NCBI GenBank assembly: GCA_002355455.1
Contig: AP017375.1
Coordinates: 1,302,001-1,366,000 of the forward strand
Length of the DNA stretch: 64,000 nucleotides
Direction: 5' to 3'
Source: Stanieria sp. NIES-3757
Lineage (GTDB): Bacteria; Cyanobacteriota; Cyanobacteriia; Cyanobacteriales; Xenococcaceae
Under the pieces are notes generated by a model that ran no database searches, was not told the DNA's origin, and was given only the letters and a program-made list of their open reading frames with translations. Each line of letters opens with the position of its first letter. The first letter of the stretch is position 1. Below are positions 48,734-58,201 of the stretch, piece by piece. The position numbers and the translations under genes are program-made.

Positions 48734-50719
48734 GTGAAAGCGAAAGATGAGCTTGTGGTAGTACCGCGTTTACATCAAGACACGATTGACGAAGTACAAC
48801 AGAGAGTAGACATTGTAGATATCGTCTCTGAATACGTTGTGTTGCATAAGCGAGGAAAAGGCTACCTTGGTTTATGTCCTTTCCATAACGAAAAAACTCC
48901 AAGTTTTAGCGTTAGTCCTGATAAACAACTATATTATTGCTTTGGGTGTGCAGCAGGAGGCAATGTTTTTAAGTTTCTGATGGAAATTGGTAAACAATCT
49001 TTTAGTGAGGTTGTGTTCGATTTAGCTAAACGTTATCAAGTTCCGATTAAAACTTTAGAACCAGAACAAAGACAAGCAATTGCGCATCAACTTTCGGTTA
49101 AAGAAAAGCTTTATGAAATAGTAGCAACAGCAGCCAATTTTTATCAACACGCTCTTTATGAAACTCAAGGACAAGTTGCTTTACAATATCTGAGGGAGAC
49201 TAGAAAGTTTGGTGAATCTACCCTGACTCAATTTCAACTAGGTTATGCTCCTGCTGGTTGGGAAACCTTGTATCGTTATTTAGTAGAGCAAAAACGTTAT
49301 CCAGTTAATTTAGTTGAACAGGCAGGATTAATTAAACCGCGTAGTTCAGGTAATGGTTATTATGATGTCTTTCGCGATCGCGCTATTATCCCGATTTTAG
49401 ATGCTCAAGGTAGAATTATCGCCTTTGGTGGTCGTACCCTCAAAGACGATCAACCTAAGTATCTTAATTCTCCTGAAACACCTTTATTTGATAAAAGTAA
49501 AACTCTTTTTGCACTCGATAAAGCACGTACTAGTATTACTACAGAAGATCGAGCGGTAGTAGTGGAAGGTTATTTAGATGCGATCGCTCTTCATGCTGCT
49601 GGAATTACTAATGTGGTTGCTTCTTTAGGTACAGCACTAACTTCTTATCAACTCAAACAATTATTGCGTTACACTCCTTCCAAGCAAATTATTCTCAACT
49701 TTGATGCGGATCAAGCTGGTACACAAGCTACCCAAAGAGCGATCGCAGAAATTGAAGATTTAGTTTATGCTGGAGTAGTTTCTTTGCGAATACTCAATCT
49801 TCCTGAAGGTAAAGATGCGGATGAATTTTTAAATACCAATCAAAATGCGATTGAAATATACAGAAAGTCTTTAAATGATGCGCCTTTATGGTTAGATTGG
49901 CAAATTCAACAATTACTCGCTACTCAAAAGCTTAATACACCTTCTGGGTTACAAAAAGTAGCCCAAGGCATGATTAAGTTACTCAATCAAATTCAAGATG
50001 CTAATCTTCGTAATTATTATTTAAGTTATTGTGCCGAATTACTTAGTCAAGGAGATGGTAGATTAATCCCTCAAAATCTGGCTAATCTGCGATCGCAATT
50101 AACTAATACTTCGTTTAAACTCTACTCTAAAAAACAACAGCAATTTAATAAATCTTCTCATAAATTTTCATTGAATCAACCAAATTCGCTCAATCTTGCT
50201 ACGAATCCCGAACAAGAATTATTAGAAAGAGCCGAATCTTTACTGTTAAAAATATATCTTCATTGTCCTCGTTATCGAGAAGAAATTATTGACAGATTAG
50301 AAGAACAAGATTTTGTTTTTAGATTACCACACCATCGATTTTTATGGCAGCAGATTATTAAAGTAGAGAATAAATATCAACAAAATTTACCTACAACCGA
50401 TAATTATTTATTAATAGAGTTACAAAATTTCAGCTTAACTTTTGCTGAGGAAATGCAACCCATCACTAAACTATTTTATCTCGATCAAAATAGTCAAGAA
50501 GATATTTTCCGTGCTACGACTAGAATAGATAATGCGATCGCTACTTTAGAACAAGTTGCTTGTGTTAAACAACAAATTGAATATACTCAGGAATTAAATA
50601 AACTCAATCCTGCTACTGATTTAGATTCAATAGAAACTTATTATCAAAAAATTCAGACCTTGAAAAAACGCATTCAAGAATTAGAACAAGTACGCCTTGC
50701 TTCAGCCCAACATTACTAA
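48734..50719 (+). CDS. dnaG: DNA primase
   Basis: Synthesises RNA primers at replication forks. The zinc-binding domain has CPFHNEKTPSFSVSPDKQ and YYCFGCAAGGNVF; the TOPRIM catalytic core has VVEGYLDAIALHAAG and NFDADQAGTQATQRA; the C-terminal helicase-interaction region is present. The 661-residue length is normal. The start is a GTG at 48734, or a later in-frame GTG at 48755; no strong ribosome binding site settles this. Confidence 0.96.
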   Translation: MKAKDELVVVPRLHQDTIDEVQQRVDIVDIVSEYVVLHKRGKGYLGLCPFHNEKTPSFSVSPDKQLYYCFGCAAGGNVFKFLMEIGKQSFSEVVFDLAKRYQVPIKTLEPEQRQAIAHQLSVKEKLYEIVATAANFYQHALYETQGQVALQYLRETRKFGESTLTQFQLGYAPAGWETLYRYLVEQKRYPVNLVEQAGLIKPRSSGNGYYDVFRDRAIIPILDAQGRIIAFGGRTLKDDQPKYLNSPETPLFDKSKTLFALDKARTSITTEDRAVVVEGYLDAIALHAAGITNVVASLGTALTSYQLKQLLRYTPSKQIILNFDADQAGTQATQRAIAEIEDLVYAGVVSLRILNLPEGKDADEFLNTNQNAIEIYRKSLNDAPLWLDWQIQQLLATQKLNTPSGLQKVAQGMIKLLNQIQDANLRNYYLSYCAELLSQGDGRLIPQNLANLRSQLTNTSFKLYSKKQQQFNKSSHKFSLNQPNSLNLATNPEQELLERAESLLLKIYLHCPRYREEIIDRLEEQDFVFRLPHHRFLWQQIIKVENKYQQNLPTTDNYLLIELQNFSLTFAEEMQPITKLFYLDQNSQEDIFRATTRIDNAIATLEQVACVKQQIEYTQELNKLNPATDLDSIETYYQKIQTLKKRIQELEQVRLASAQHY

Positions 50720-50746
50720 GTTAAAACTAATAACAATTAAGTTTAA

Positions 50747-50920
50747 TCAATCCTGATTTTGCTCATCTGATTCAATAGATTTCGCAGGAAAAAATTCTCT
50801 ATAAATTTGATTAAATAAACTAATAATTGTATCCAATAAACTCTCTTCAGGATTTAAATCTGGTTGGCTTTGACATAATTCCTGAGATGACCAAAAATAT
50901 TCAAAATCATAATAACTCAT
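50747..50920 (-). CDS. small acidic hypothetical protein, 57 residues
   Basis: ATG at 50920 to TGA at 50749-50747 encodes a 57-residue protein (MSYYDFEYFWSSQELCQS at the start, FFPAKSIESDEQNQD at the end). It is strongly acidic and predicted helical at TIISLFNQIYREFF. It is convergent with dnaG, 27 bases away. No family recognised; codon use resembles its neighbours. Confidence 0.45.
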   Translation of the reverse strand: MSYYDFEYFWSSQELCQSQPDLNPEESLLDTIISLFNQIYREFFPAKSIESDEQNQD

Positions 50921-51214
50921 TACAGTTTTTACCTAACTCATCTTAAAGCACAACTCCTTAACCACATCTAATAAGTAGATTAACAATTGCCAAGACTATT
51001 AAGCAATTAAAAGTTTGTTAAAGTTATGCCTAGTCAGGATTAACAAACCTGCTTCGACTGAAATTAGATTTGATAACTTCTAATATAAATCTCTGTTTGT
51101 GAGAATGCTACTGAAGCGATGACTCATTTTTAGTTAGATTTACTGAAAATAAAGTTTATTTTCGGGGTTTTACTGATGTTTAATCTAGATAAACGATAAA
51201 TTTGAGGATTCTTA

Positions 51215-52069
51215 GTGCCAGAAACAACAACAACACAGCCAGAAACAGGATGGTACGGTGGTCTTGAATTAGTTTATGCCAATTGTGAAGGAAAAACTAA
51301 AATTCTTCATTCTTTTCACCAAGCACCCCTAAAATTGCAAAGTCCCTTTTATCCAGAAGGACAACAAATCTGCCATAGTGTAATTTTACATACTGCGGGA
51401 GGTGTTGTTGGAGGCGATCGCCTGAGTCAAAAAATTCAGCTTCAACCCAATGCTCATAGTTTGATTACTACCGCAGCAGCTAGTAAAATTTATCGTAGTA
51501 ACGGACAAATTGCTCAACAAACTGTAACGATTGAGATCGAACCTGGTGCTACTTTAGAATATTTACCCCAAGAAAATATTATCTTTTCTGGTGCAATTTA
51601 TCGGCAAGATTTACGGATAAAATTAGCCCCAGGGGCAACTTGGATTGGTTGGGAAATCAACCGTTTTGGACGTTCTGCTAGAGGGGAACAATTTGTAGCA
51701 GGTGAATGGCGTTCCTATACAGAAGTATGGCAAAATAATCGACCTCTTTGGATTGACAGACAATGGTTACCAGGAGAAGCAGAATTAATTAATAGTATTA
51801 ATGGGTTAGCAGGAAAACCCGTAGTCGGCACATTTAGTTATTTGGGAAAACTAGTTGACAAAGAAATTCTGGAGAAATTAAATAATTTAGAGAAAACAAG
51901 CAAAAATAAGGGAGAGTTTGGAGTCACAGAGTTGATGTCAGGATTGTTATGTCGATATCGCGGTTATTCTACTGCTGAAGCAAGAGAATGGTTTAGTCAA
52001 GTTTGGCAAATACTCAGAAGCGAATTATGGAAACTTCCTGCTATTAAACCAAGAGTGTGGCAACTATAA
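51215..52069 (+). CDS. ureD: urease accessory protein UreD
   Basis: UreD helps insert nickel into the urease active site as part of the UreD/F/G complex. The 284-residue protein has the conserved HTAGGVVGGDRLSQKIQLQP, TTAAASKIYRS and LPQENIIFSGAIYRQ segments. Start is a GTG at 51215 with GAGGA seven bases upstream. It is first in a ureD-ureA-ureB run. Confidence 0.95.
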   Translation: MPETTTTQPETGWYGGLELVYANCEGKTKILHSFHQAPLKLQSPFYPEGQQICHSVILHTAGGVVGGDRLSQKIQLQPNAHSLITTAAASKIYRSNGQIAQQTVTIEIEPGATLEYLPQENIIFSGAIYRQDLRIKLAPGATWIGWEINRFGRSARGEQFVAGEWRSYTEVWQNNRPLWIDRQWLPGEAELINSINGLAGKPVVGTFSYLGKLVDKEILEKLNNLEKTSKNKGEFGVTELMSGLLCRYRGYSTAEAREWFSQVWQILRSELWKLPAIKPRVWQL

Positions 52070-52087
52070 ACAGTTATCAGTTACCAG

Positions 52088-52117
52088 TTAACATTACCAA
52101 CCGATAACTCCATCTGT
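52088..52117 (-). repeat. dispersed intergenic repeat, copy C
   Basis: The reverse complement matches 3190-3219 at 28 of 30 positions by eye. It lies between ureD and ureA. Confidence 0.7.
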
Positions 52118-52233
52118 ATTTATCTGTGGACAAACCATCAACCATTAACAATCACCTATCAACAATTAGATTTTTAAAACTACTGTATTATTATAAATTT
52201 CAGCTTATCCCGAACTCAGGTTAAGTTAAAACA

Positions 52234-52536
52234 ATGAAATTATCACCTCAAGAAAAAGATAAATTAATGATTTTTACTGCTGCCTTACTGGCAGAACGCA
52301 GAAAAGCCAAAGGTTTAAAATTAAATTATCCTGAAGCTATTGCTTATATTTCTGCTGCTATTTTAGAAGGTGCAAGAGAAGGAAAAACCGTTGCCGAATT
52401 AATGAGTCATGGTACAACTCTCTTAACACGGGATGATGTTATGGAAGGAATTCCAGAAATGATTCCTGAAGTACAAGTTGAAGCTACCTTCTCTGATGGT
52501 ACTAAATTAGTTACTGTACATAATCCCATTCAGTAA
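52234..52536 (+). CDS. ureA: urease gamma subunit
   Basis: A 100-residue structural subunit of the (alpha-beta-gamma)3 urease complex. The signature [34 protein letters not shown]-like [21 protein letters not shown] and [18 protein letters not shown] are clear. It follows ureD by 164 bases of repeat-bearing DNA. Confidence 0.97.
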   Translation: MKLSPQEKDKLMIFTAALLAERRKAKGLKLNYPEAIAYISAAILEGAREGKTVAELMSHGTTLLTRDDVMEGIPEMIPEVQVEATFSDGTKLVTVHNPIQ

Positions 52537-52569
52537 AGTCAAAAGGCAGGAGGCAGAAGATTTATAACC

Positions 52570-52597
52570 TTATTACCTATTACTTATTACTTATTAC
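52570..52597 (+). repeat. four tandem TTATTAC heptamers
   Basis: TTATTAC, CTATTAC, TTATTAC, TTATTAC in direct tandem (28 bases) in the gap between ureA and ureB, a short tandem repeat of the cyanobacterial heptamer type. Confidence 0.8.
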
Positions 52598-52623
52598 TTC
52601 CTAGTAACTGAATAACTAAAAAA

Positions 52624-52932
52624 ATGATTCCAGGCGAACTATTTACTCAACCAGGAGAAATTGAATTAAATCAAGGGCGAGAAACTATTAAAATTTCAGT
52701 CGCTAATACAGGCGATCGCCCTATTCAAATAGGTTCTCATTTTCACTTTTATGAAGTCAATTCCGCTTTACAATTTGATCGAGAACAGACTAAAGGAATG
52801 CGATTAAATATCCCTGCTGGTACGGCAGTACGTTTTGAACCAGGAGACGAGAAAGAAGTAGAATTAGTCGCGATCGCAGGAAGTCGTGAAATTTATGGTT
52901 TTAATGGCTTGGTTAATGGTCAATTAAGTTAA
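52624..52932 (+). CDS. ureB: urease beta subunit
   Basis: A 102-residue structural subunit. Typical motifs are [39 protein letters not shown] and [23 protein letters not shown]. The catalytic alpha subunit gene ureC does not follow; instead a PhyH-type dioxygenase gene begins 81 bases downstream. Confidence 0.97.
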   Translation: MIPGELFTQPGEIELNQGRETIKISVANTGDRPIQIGSHFHFYEVNSALQFDREQTKGMRLNIPAGTAVRFEPGDEKEVELVAIAGSREIYGFNGLVNGQLS

Positions 52933-53012
52933 CCTGAAATAAATTAAATCACAAAAGAAAATTTGACTAAAAGAAATCTTTTTTAACTAGTAATTGGTAA
53001 CTGGTAACTGAA

Positions 53013-53798
53013 ATGACTAACGAGCCAATTTTATCGTCAGATTTTATGAGTTTGGCTAAGGAAATTGTTGTCGGCAAAGGTTATATTTTACTACCTGATT
53101 TACTTACTCAAACAGAATCTCAAACTGCTAGAAATCGAGTTTTAGAATTAGCTGAACAAGAGAAAAAAGCAGGTAAAGTAATCATTCAGGGAGTAAAAGA
53201 AAGGTTATACGGCTTAATTTATCAAGGAGAAATTTTTGAAAAAATGGTACAGCATCCTACTGTACTCTCAATAGTTGAAACTTTATTAGGACAAGATTTA
53301 ATCTTAGGAGGTTTTTCGGCGCATATTCTCCATTCAGGAGCAAAAAGAATGGGAGTTCATGTAGATTATCCTTATTGGGCAATGTCTTCTCCTTTCCCCA
53401 AATTTCCTATTTTAGAAATACAAGTTATTTGGATGATCGAGGATTTTACTGAAGATAATGGCGCACCCTTGTTTGCTCCCTACAGCCAAAAATTAGCCAT
53501 TAAACCCGATCTTGAAGAGTTTGAAAAAACTGCCATTAAAATAACAGGAACCGCAGGAACTGCTATTATTTCTCACGGACTTTGTTGGCATGATACTTCA
53601 GTAAATAATACTCAAAAACTGAGAGTTTCAATTTTAGGCAATTATACACCTCAATTTATTCATCCATTGGAAAATAATTTATTTAATTATCGTCAAGAAA
53701 TAATTGAACGAGCAACTACTAAATTGAAGCATTTACTTAGGCACGATTTGCAATCACATCAACAGCAAATTTTTGCCATGAATTTTAAAATGAATTGA
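53013..53798 (+). CDS. phytanoyl-CoA dioxygenase family protein
   Basis: A 261-residue Fe(II)/2-oxoglutarate-dependent oxygenase of the PhyH type. The metal-binding His and Asp are in GVHVDYPYW, and the distal His and the 2-oxoglutarate Arg lie in ISHGLCWHDTSVNNTQKLR. Many such proteins hydroxylate small molecules in natural-product pathways. The substrate is unknown. The position between ureB and sdhA gives no clue to function. Confidence 0.9.
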   Translation: MTNEPILSSDFMSLAKEIVVGKGYILLPDLLTQTESQTARNRVLELAEQEKKAGKVIIQGVKERLYGLIYQGEIFEKMVQHPTVLSIVETLLGQDLILGGFSAHILHSGAKRMGVHVDYPYWAMSSPFPKFPILEIQVIWMIEDFTEDNGAPLFAPYSQKLAIKPDLEEFEKTAIKITGTAGTAIISHGLCWHDTSVNNTQKLRVSILGNYTPQFIHPLENNLFNYRQEIIERATTKLKHLLRHDLQSHQQQIFAMNFKMN

Positions 53799-53941
53799 AT
53801 TATTAATCTATCCTCAAAAGATTGGCACTCAATTAACTTTCAAATGAGTTCTATTGGGGCAGAAGTTTAATTTTAACAATGCCATAGCCATCAAAAAAAT
53901 CTTACACTAATAGCTGTGTTGCATCTAATATTTAATTTCTA

Positions 53942-55855
53942 ATGATACTTGACCCCCACATTCCTCCTGGTAGACTACAAGATAAATGGGATTATTATCA
54001 AGACCACTGCAAATTAGTTAGTCCAGCCAATAAACGCAAATACAATATTTTAATTGTTGGCACAGGTTTAGCTGGTGCGTCTGCTGCTGCCACCCTAGCG
54101 GAATTGGGTTATAACGTCAAAAGCTTTTGTATCCATGATTCTCCTCGTCGCGCCCATAGCATTGCTGCCCAAGGGGGTATCAACGCTGCCAAAAATTATC
54201 CTAATGATGGGGATACAATTTGGCGATTGTTTTATGACACCATTAAAGGTGGTGACTATCGTTCCCGTGAAGCAAATGTTTATCGTCTTGCCCAGATTAG
54301 TAACCAGATTATCGATCAATGTGTAGCTCAAGGTGTTCCTTTTGCGAGAGAATATGGAGGTTTACTGGCTAATCGTTCTTTTGGTGGGGCGCAAGTTTCG
54401 CGAACTTTTTATGCTAGAGGACAAACGGGACAACAATTATTATTAGGTGCTTATAGTGCCATGTCTCGTCAAATTGCTGCTGGCAAAATTGAGATGTATA
54501 CCCGTCGGGAAATGTTGGATTTAATAGTTATCGACGGGAAAGCTAGAGGCATTATAGTTCGTAATTTAATTACAGGAACTATTGAACGCTATAGCGGTGA
54601 TGCAGTTTTACTGTGTACTGGTGGTTACAGCAATGTTTATTATCTTTCAACCAATGCCAGAAACTCTAATGTAACTGCTGCTTGGCGATGTTATAAACGA
54701 GGGGCTTTATTTGCTAATCCTTGTTTTACTCAAATTCATCCTACTTGTATTCCTGTATCGGGAGAATATCAATCGAAGTTAACTCTGATGAGTGAAGGAT
54801 TGAGAAATGATGGTAGAGTTTGGGTACCAAAACAAACAGGCGATCGCCGTAGTCCAGATCAAATTCCTGAGTCAGAAAGAGATTATTTTTTAGAACAGAA
54901 ATATCCGTCGTTTGGTAATCTTGTTCCTCGTGATGTTGCTTCTCGTAATGCTAAACAAATGACAGATCTAGGAAAGGGAGTAGGGGAAACTGGTTTAGCA
55001 GTTTATCTGGATTTTCGTGATGCTATTAACAAGTTAAGGAAAGAGACTATTGCTGAACGTTATGACAATTTATTTCAGATGTATCAGCGAATCACAGGAG
55101 AAAATCCCTATCAAGTACCGATGCGAATTTATCCTGCGGTTCATTACACCATGGGTGGTTTGTGGGTAGATTACAATTTGATGAGTACTATTCCTGGTTT
55201 ACACGTTTTAGGAGAGGCAAATTTTTCCGATCATGGTGCTAATCGTTTAGGGGCTAGTGCTTTGATGCAGGGTTTAGCAGATGGTTATTTTATCATTCCC
55301 TATACTTTAGGTAATTATTTAGCAACTACTGATTTAATTCCTCTTGATACTACTCACCCCGCTTTTGAGGAAGCAGAAACAGCAGTAAATAATGATATTG
55401 ACAAGCTGATTAGTATTCAGGGCGATAAAACCGTGATGGAATTTCATCGCCAATTAGGTAAATTACTCTGGGATGATGTAGGGATGTCTCGTCATCGCGA
55501 GGGATTGAAAGAAGTCATCAATGCGATCGCTTCTCTGAGGGAAGAATATTGGCAAAATGTTAAAATTCCTAGCGATAGTCATACTCTCAATAAAAATCTT
55601 GAATTTGCAGGTAGGGTAGCAGATTTTCTCGAATTAGGCGAATTAATGGCAAGAGATGCCCTCAATCGAGAAGAATCTTGTGGGGGACATTTTCGAGAAG
55701 AATATCAAACTTCTGAAGGAGAAGCAAAGCGAGATGATGAACATTTTGCTTACGTTGCTGCTTGGGAATATCAAGGCAGTAATCAATCTCCTGTTATGCA
55801 TCAAGAAAAATTGCATTTTGAAAATGTGCAGTTGACTCAGCGTAGTTATAAATAG
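53942..55855 (+). CDS. sdhA: succinate dehydrogenase / fumarate reductase flavoprotein subunit
   Basis: Oxidises succinate to fumarate in the thylakoid or plasma membrane respiratory chain. The FAD-binding Rossmann motif is [19 protein letters not shown]; the covalent-FAD His segment is [14 protein letters not shown]; the catalytic Arg/His region includes [14 protein letters not shown] and [19 protein letters not shown]. The 637-residue length is that of the long Bacillus/Bacteroidetes-type enzyme. No sdhB or sdhC is adjacent. Confidence 0.95.
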   Translation: MILDPHIPPGRLQDKWDYYQDHCKLVSPANKRKYNILIVGTGLAGASAAATLAELGYNVKSFCIHDSPRRAHSIAAQGGINAAKNYPNDGDTIWRLFYDTIKGGDYRSREANVYRLAQISNQIIDQCVAQGVPFAREYGGLLANRSFGGAQVSRTFYARGQTGQQLLLGAYSAMSRQIAAGKIEMYTRREMLDLIVIDGKARGIIVRNLITGTIERYSGDAVLLCTGGYSNVYYLSTNARNSNVTAAWRCYKRGALFANPCFTQIHPTCIPVSGEYQSKLTLMSEGLRNDGRVWVPKQTGDRRSPDQIPESERDYFLEQKYPSFGNLVPRDVASRNAKQMTDLGKGVGETGLAVYLDFRDAINKLRKETIAERYDNLFQMYQRITGENPYQVPMRIYPAVHYTMGGLWVDYNLMSTIPGLHVLGEANFSDHGANRLGASALMQGLADGYFIIPYTLGNYLATTDLIPLDTTHPAFEEAETAVNNDIDKLISIQGDKTVMEFHRQLGKLLWDDVGMSRHREGLKEVINAIASLREEYWQNVKIPSDSHTLNKNLEFAGRVADFLELGELMARDALNREESCGGHFREEYQTSEGEAKRDDEHFAYVAAWEYQGSNQSPVMHQEKLHFENVQLTQRSYK

Positions 55856-55859
55856 TGGG

Positions 55860-57254
55860 TTAGACTAACGAGAATCCTTGAGTTTTTAAAGAATTTGCTA
55901 TAGAAGCAGCATTTTTAATTAAAACAATAGTATCTGTACCATAACCAATCAAAACATCTTGTTGATCGACTTGGACAATATAATCGCTAGCACTACCAAA
56001 AACTTGTAATTTATCTCCCTCTGCGAGGCTAAAATCAGTGATTGTGGCATAGCCCTTGTCTTGATAATAAGGTTTAGCACTATCGCCCAACACAAATAGA
56101 TCTGCTCCTAAACCTCCAGTAAGAGTATCATATTCACCAGCCCCAGAATTAAGTACTCCTGGATTTGAACCAGTAAGAGTGTCGTTACCTGAACCACCAC
56201 TAAGGCGATCGCTTTTTTCTAAACCTGTTAACTTATTACTGGCACTATTACCAATAATTAAATCATTACCTTTACCAGCGATCGCATTTTCAATTGTGAC
56301 ACCATTAGCAATGGTTGCACCACCATAAATACCAGTTACGCCACAAAGATAACCTCCTGCATTAGAACCAACTAAAGGTGCTTGATTAAGATTGATTGTA
56401 GTACTAGCTGTAGCGGTTTGGGCTGTAATAGTATCGATTCCTCCAGCATCCCAAATAGTAAAATAATAGGGTTCAAAATCATTGTCTACAGGTAATATAT
56501 AAGTATTGTTACCAGTGTTATAAGTGGTATTTGCGCCATAGAGATATTGAATTGCAGCGATATCAAGAGCCGATGGTGTAGCTTGATAACCGTAACTACT
56601 TCCTGGAGGAAGGATACCGTCTACAAAACTGTTGTAGGACATAATTGTCCAAATATCCTGATTTAGCCCATAATTTCCTCTATCATCTGGTTTGCCTGGT
56701 GTAACTCCAGGAAAAACTAAAGAACCACCAGCATTATCATGAGGATGGGCTAAACCTAAACCATGGCCAAGTTCATGGAGGATAGTAGCAAAACCATACC
56801 CTCCTGGTTGTAAATTAGATTCATTCCAACCTTGCCAATTAAAGTAACCAGTTCCCATTCCAGGTTCACCAGGTGTTTTAAATCGACCTAGGGTTGTAGT
56901 ACTGCTGTCATTATCAGAATCAAGTTGAGCAGTATCAACTAAATAAAACTTCAGGGTAGCAGTTGAAGAGTTACTTACTGTAGGAACAAAGGAAATATTA
57001 GCTACATTTGACCAAGCTTTTAATCCTGTTTGAATCGCTTGAATTTCAGAATTTGACCAAAGATAAGCTTGAGTAACTACATCGCCATAAGCATCATCAA
57101 AGGATTCTGAACCTGGTTGTAAAAAAGAATAGGGAATAATCGTAGTGGAGTTTTTGGTTGTAGTAGGGTTTTTCCAGTAATCTCCATCCCATAAAAGACT
57201 ATTTACATAAGAATTATTAGTTAAAGGTTTAGTTCCTACGCTGTTATAAGGCAT
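55860..57254 (-). CDS. serralysin-like M10 metallopeptidase with RTX-type C-terminus
   Basis: A 464-residue secreted protease. The zinc site HELGHGLGLAHPHD and the Met-turn IMSYNSF identify the metzincin/M10 fold. A C-terminal region (about 290-400) carries GND-type calcium-binding repeats such as GKGNDLIIGNSASNKLTG and GGSGNDTLTGS, which in RTX proteins guide type I secretion. No signal peptide is present, as expected for type I substrates. It is convergent with sdhA, five bases away. Confidence 0.93.
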   Translation of the reverse strand: MPYNSVGTKPLTNNSYVNSLLWDGDYWKNPTTTKNSTTIIPYSFLQPGSESFDDAYGDVVTQAYLWSNSEIQAIQTGLKAWSNVANISFVPTVSNSSTATLKFYLVDTAQLDSDNDSSTTTLGRFKTPGEPGMGTGYFNWQGWNESNLQPGGYGFATILHELGHGLGLAHPHDNAGGSLVFPGVTPGKPDDRGNYGLNQDIWTIMSYNSFVDGILPPGSSYGYQATPSALDIAAIQYLYGANTTYNTGNNTYILPVDNDFEPYYFTIWDAGGIDTITAQTATASTTINLNQAPLVGSNAGGYLCGVTGIYGGATIANGVTIENAIAGKGNDLIIGNSASNKLTGLEKSDRLSGGSGNDTLTGSNPGVLNSGAGEYDTLTGGLGADLFVLGDSAKPYYQDKGYATITDFSLAEGDKLQVFGSASDYIVQVDQQDVLIGYGTDTIVLIKNAASIANSLKTQGFSLV

Positions 57255-57358
57255 TAACGATTTTCCTTTACAGATTTATGCTATGTATTTATACTTAAAC
57301 AACTACAAGAATATGCCACAAAGGAAATGTTAGTAAAGTAGTTAAACCTAATGGTTGA

Positions 57359-57916
57359 TTAATTCTTGTTCATTGTGATCGCTTCTTCTAGCTCTTGAAG
57401 ATGTTTTGAATTTACTAGCCATTCTTGTTGATTTGATTGATGTTGTTGCTCTTTTAATTTTGCGATTAGCTCATTAATTATTTTTAATTCTTGACCCTGA
57501 GTAATGGATTTTTTTAATATTTCAAATCTTGATGTTTCGTCAGTTTCTCAAAAGTAGCTAATCTATCTTTCAAACCTTTTGATACTGATGTGACTTGGCT
57601 TAACACTTCTTCTAATTGTTCAAAAAAGCGTTTGGTAATGCCTTGATGTCCAGAAAATAACCAAGGATTAATAAGGAATGATGATTAGTTGTTCTTCTGA
57701 TGGTTTTTGCTTGAGATAATGAAACAAAAAGTTTAATAAAGTAGATTTACCCGAATTCTAAGCTCCATAAACAGCAATAACAAAACTTTCAGGGACATTC
57801 ATTTTGTAAACGCTATTTGCTAAATACTTAGCAAAACTGGCGTGTCCTAACAAATCTTGTTCAGGATCGAGTAAACAACTATCTATGGATATATCGTTAA
57901 CTTCTGTCTGTGTCAT
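57359..57916 (-). pseudogene. KAP-type P-loop NTPase, decayed
   Basis: The minus strand from ATG 57916 begins MTQTEVNDISIDSCLLDPEQ and contains a Walker A remnant in which GA-W/stop-NSGKSTLLNFL is interrupted by TAG at 57760-57758. A second interruption in IIIP-x-NPW is a one-base shift, and a third shift separates the following helical region (RFFEQLEEVLSQVTS, EKLTKHQDLK) from the final charged helix. FVIAVYGAWGSGKST and NPWLFSGHQ are KAP-family hallmarks. The gene is dead. KAP NTPases are often phage-exclusion or signalling proteins. Confidence 0.8.
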
Positions 57917-58201
57917 AAAAAATTCTTTTATTTGTCGCTTGTGACATTTTGATTAGGCTTGGTTAAGCAATAGAATTCAACTAAAAAACAGTTTTTCTAG
58001 AATTACTACTGGACGTGGGGATAAATAAAGTTATTGTTTAAAATCGATTTTTTTGTCAAAGAAAAGAGCTAAAATGTAGTCAACTTTACTGAAATTCTAG
58101 CTAATAATCTATTGAACGCTCTATATCTTGGGGTAGATCACGGGTCATTAAAAAATAAGTAAGATGCTCAATTAATAAATTATTTTGGTTATTGCATCTA
58201 T

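Noticed and set aside
51215-52932. Plasmid-borne or phage origin of the urease genes
   Set aside because: Base composition and context are like the rest of the window and no mobile element is present.
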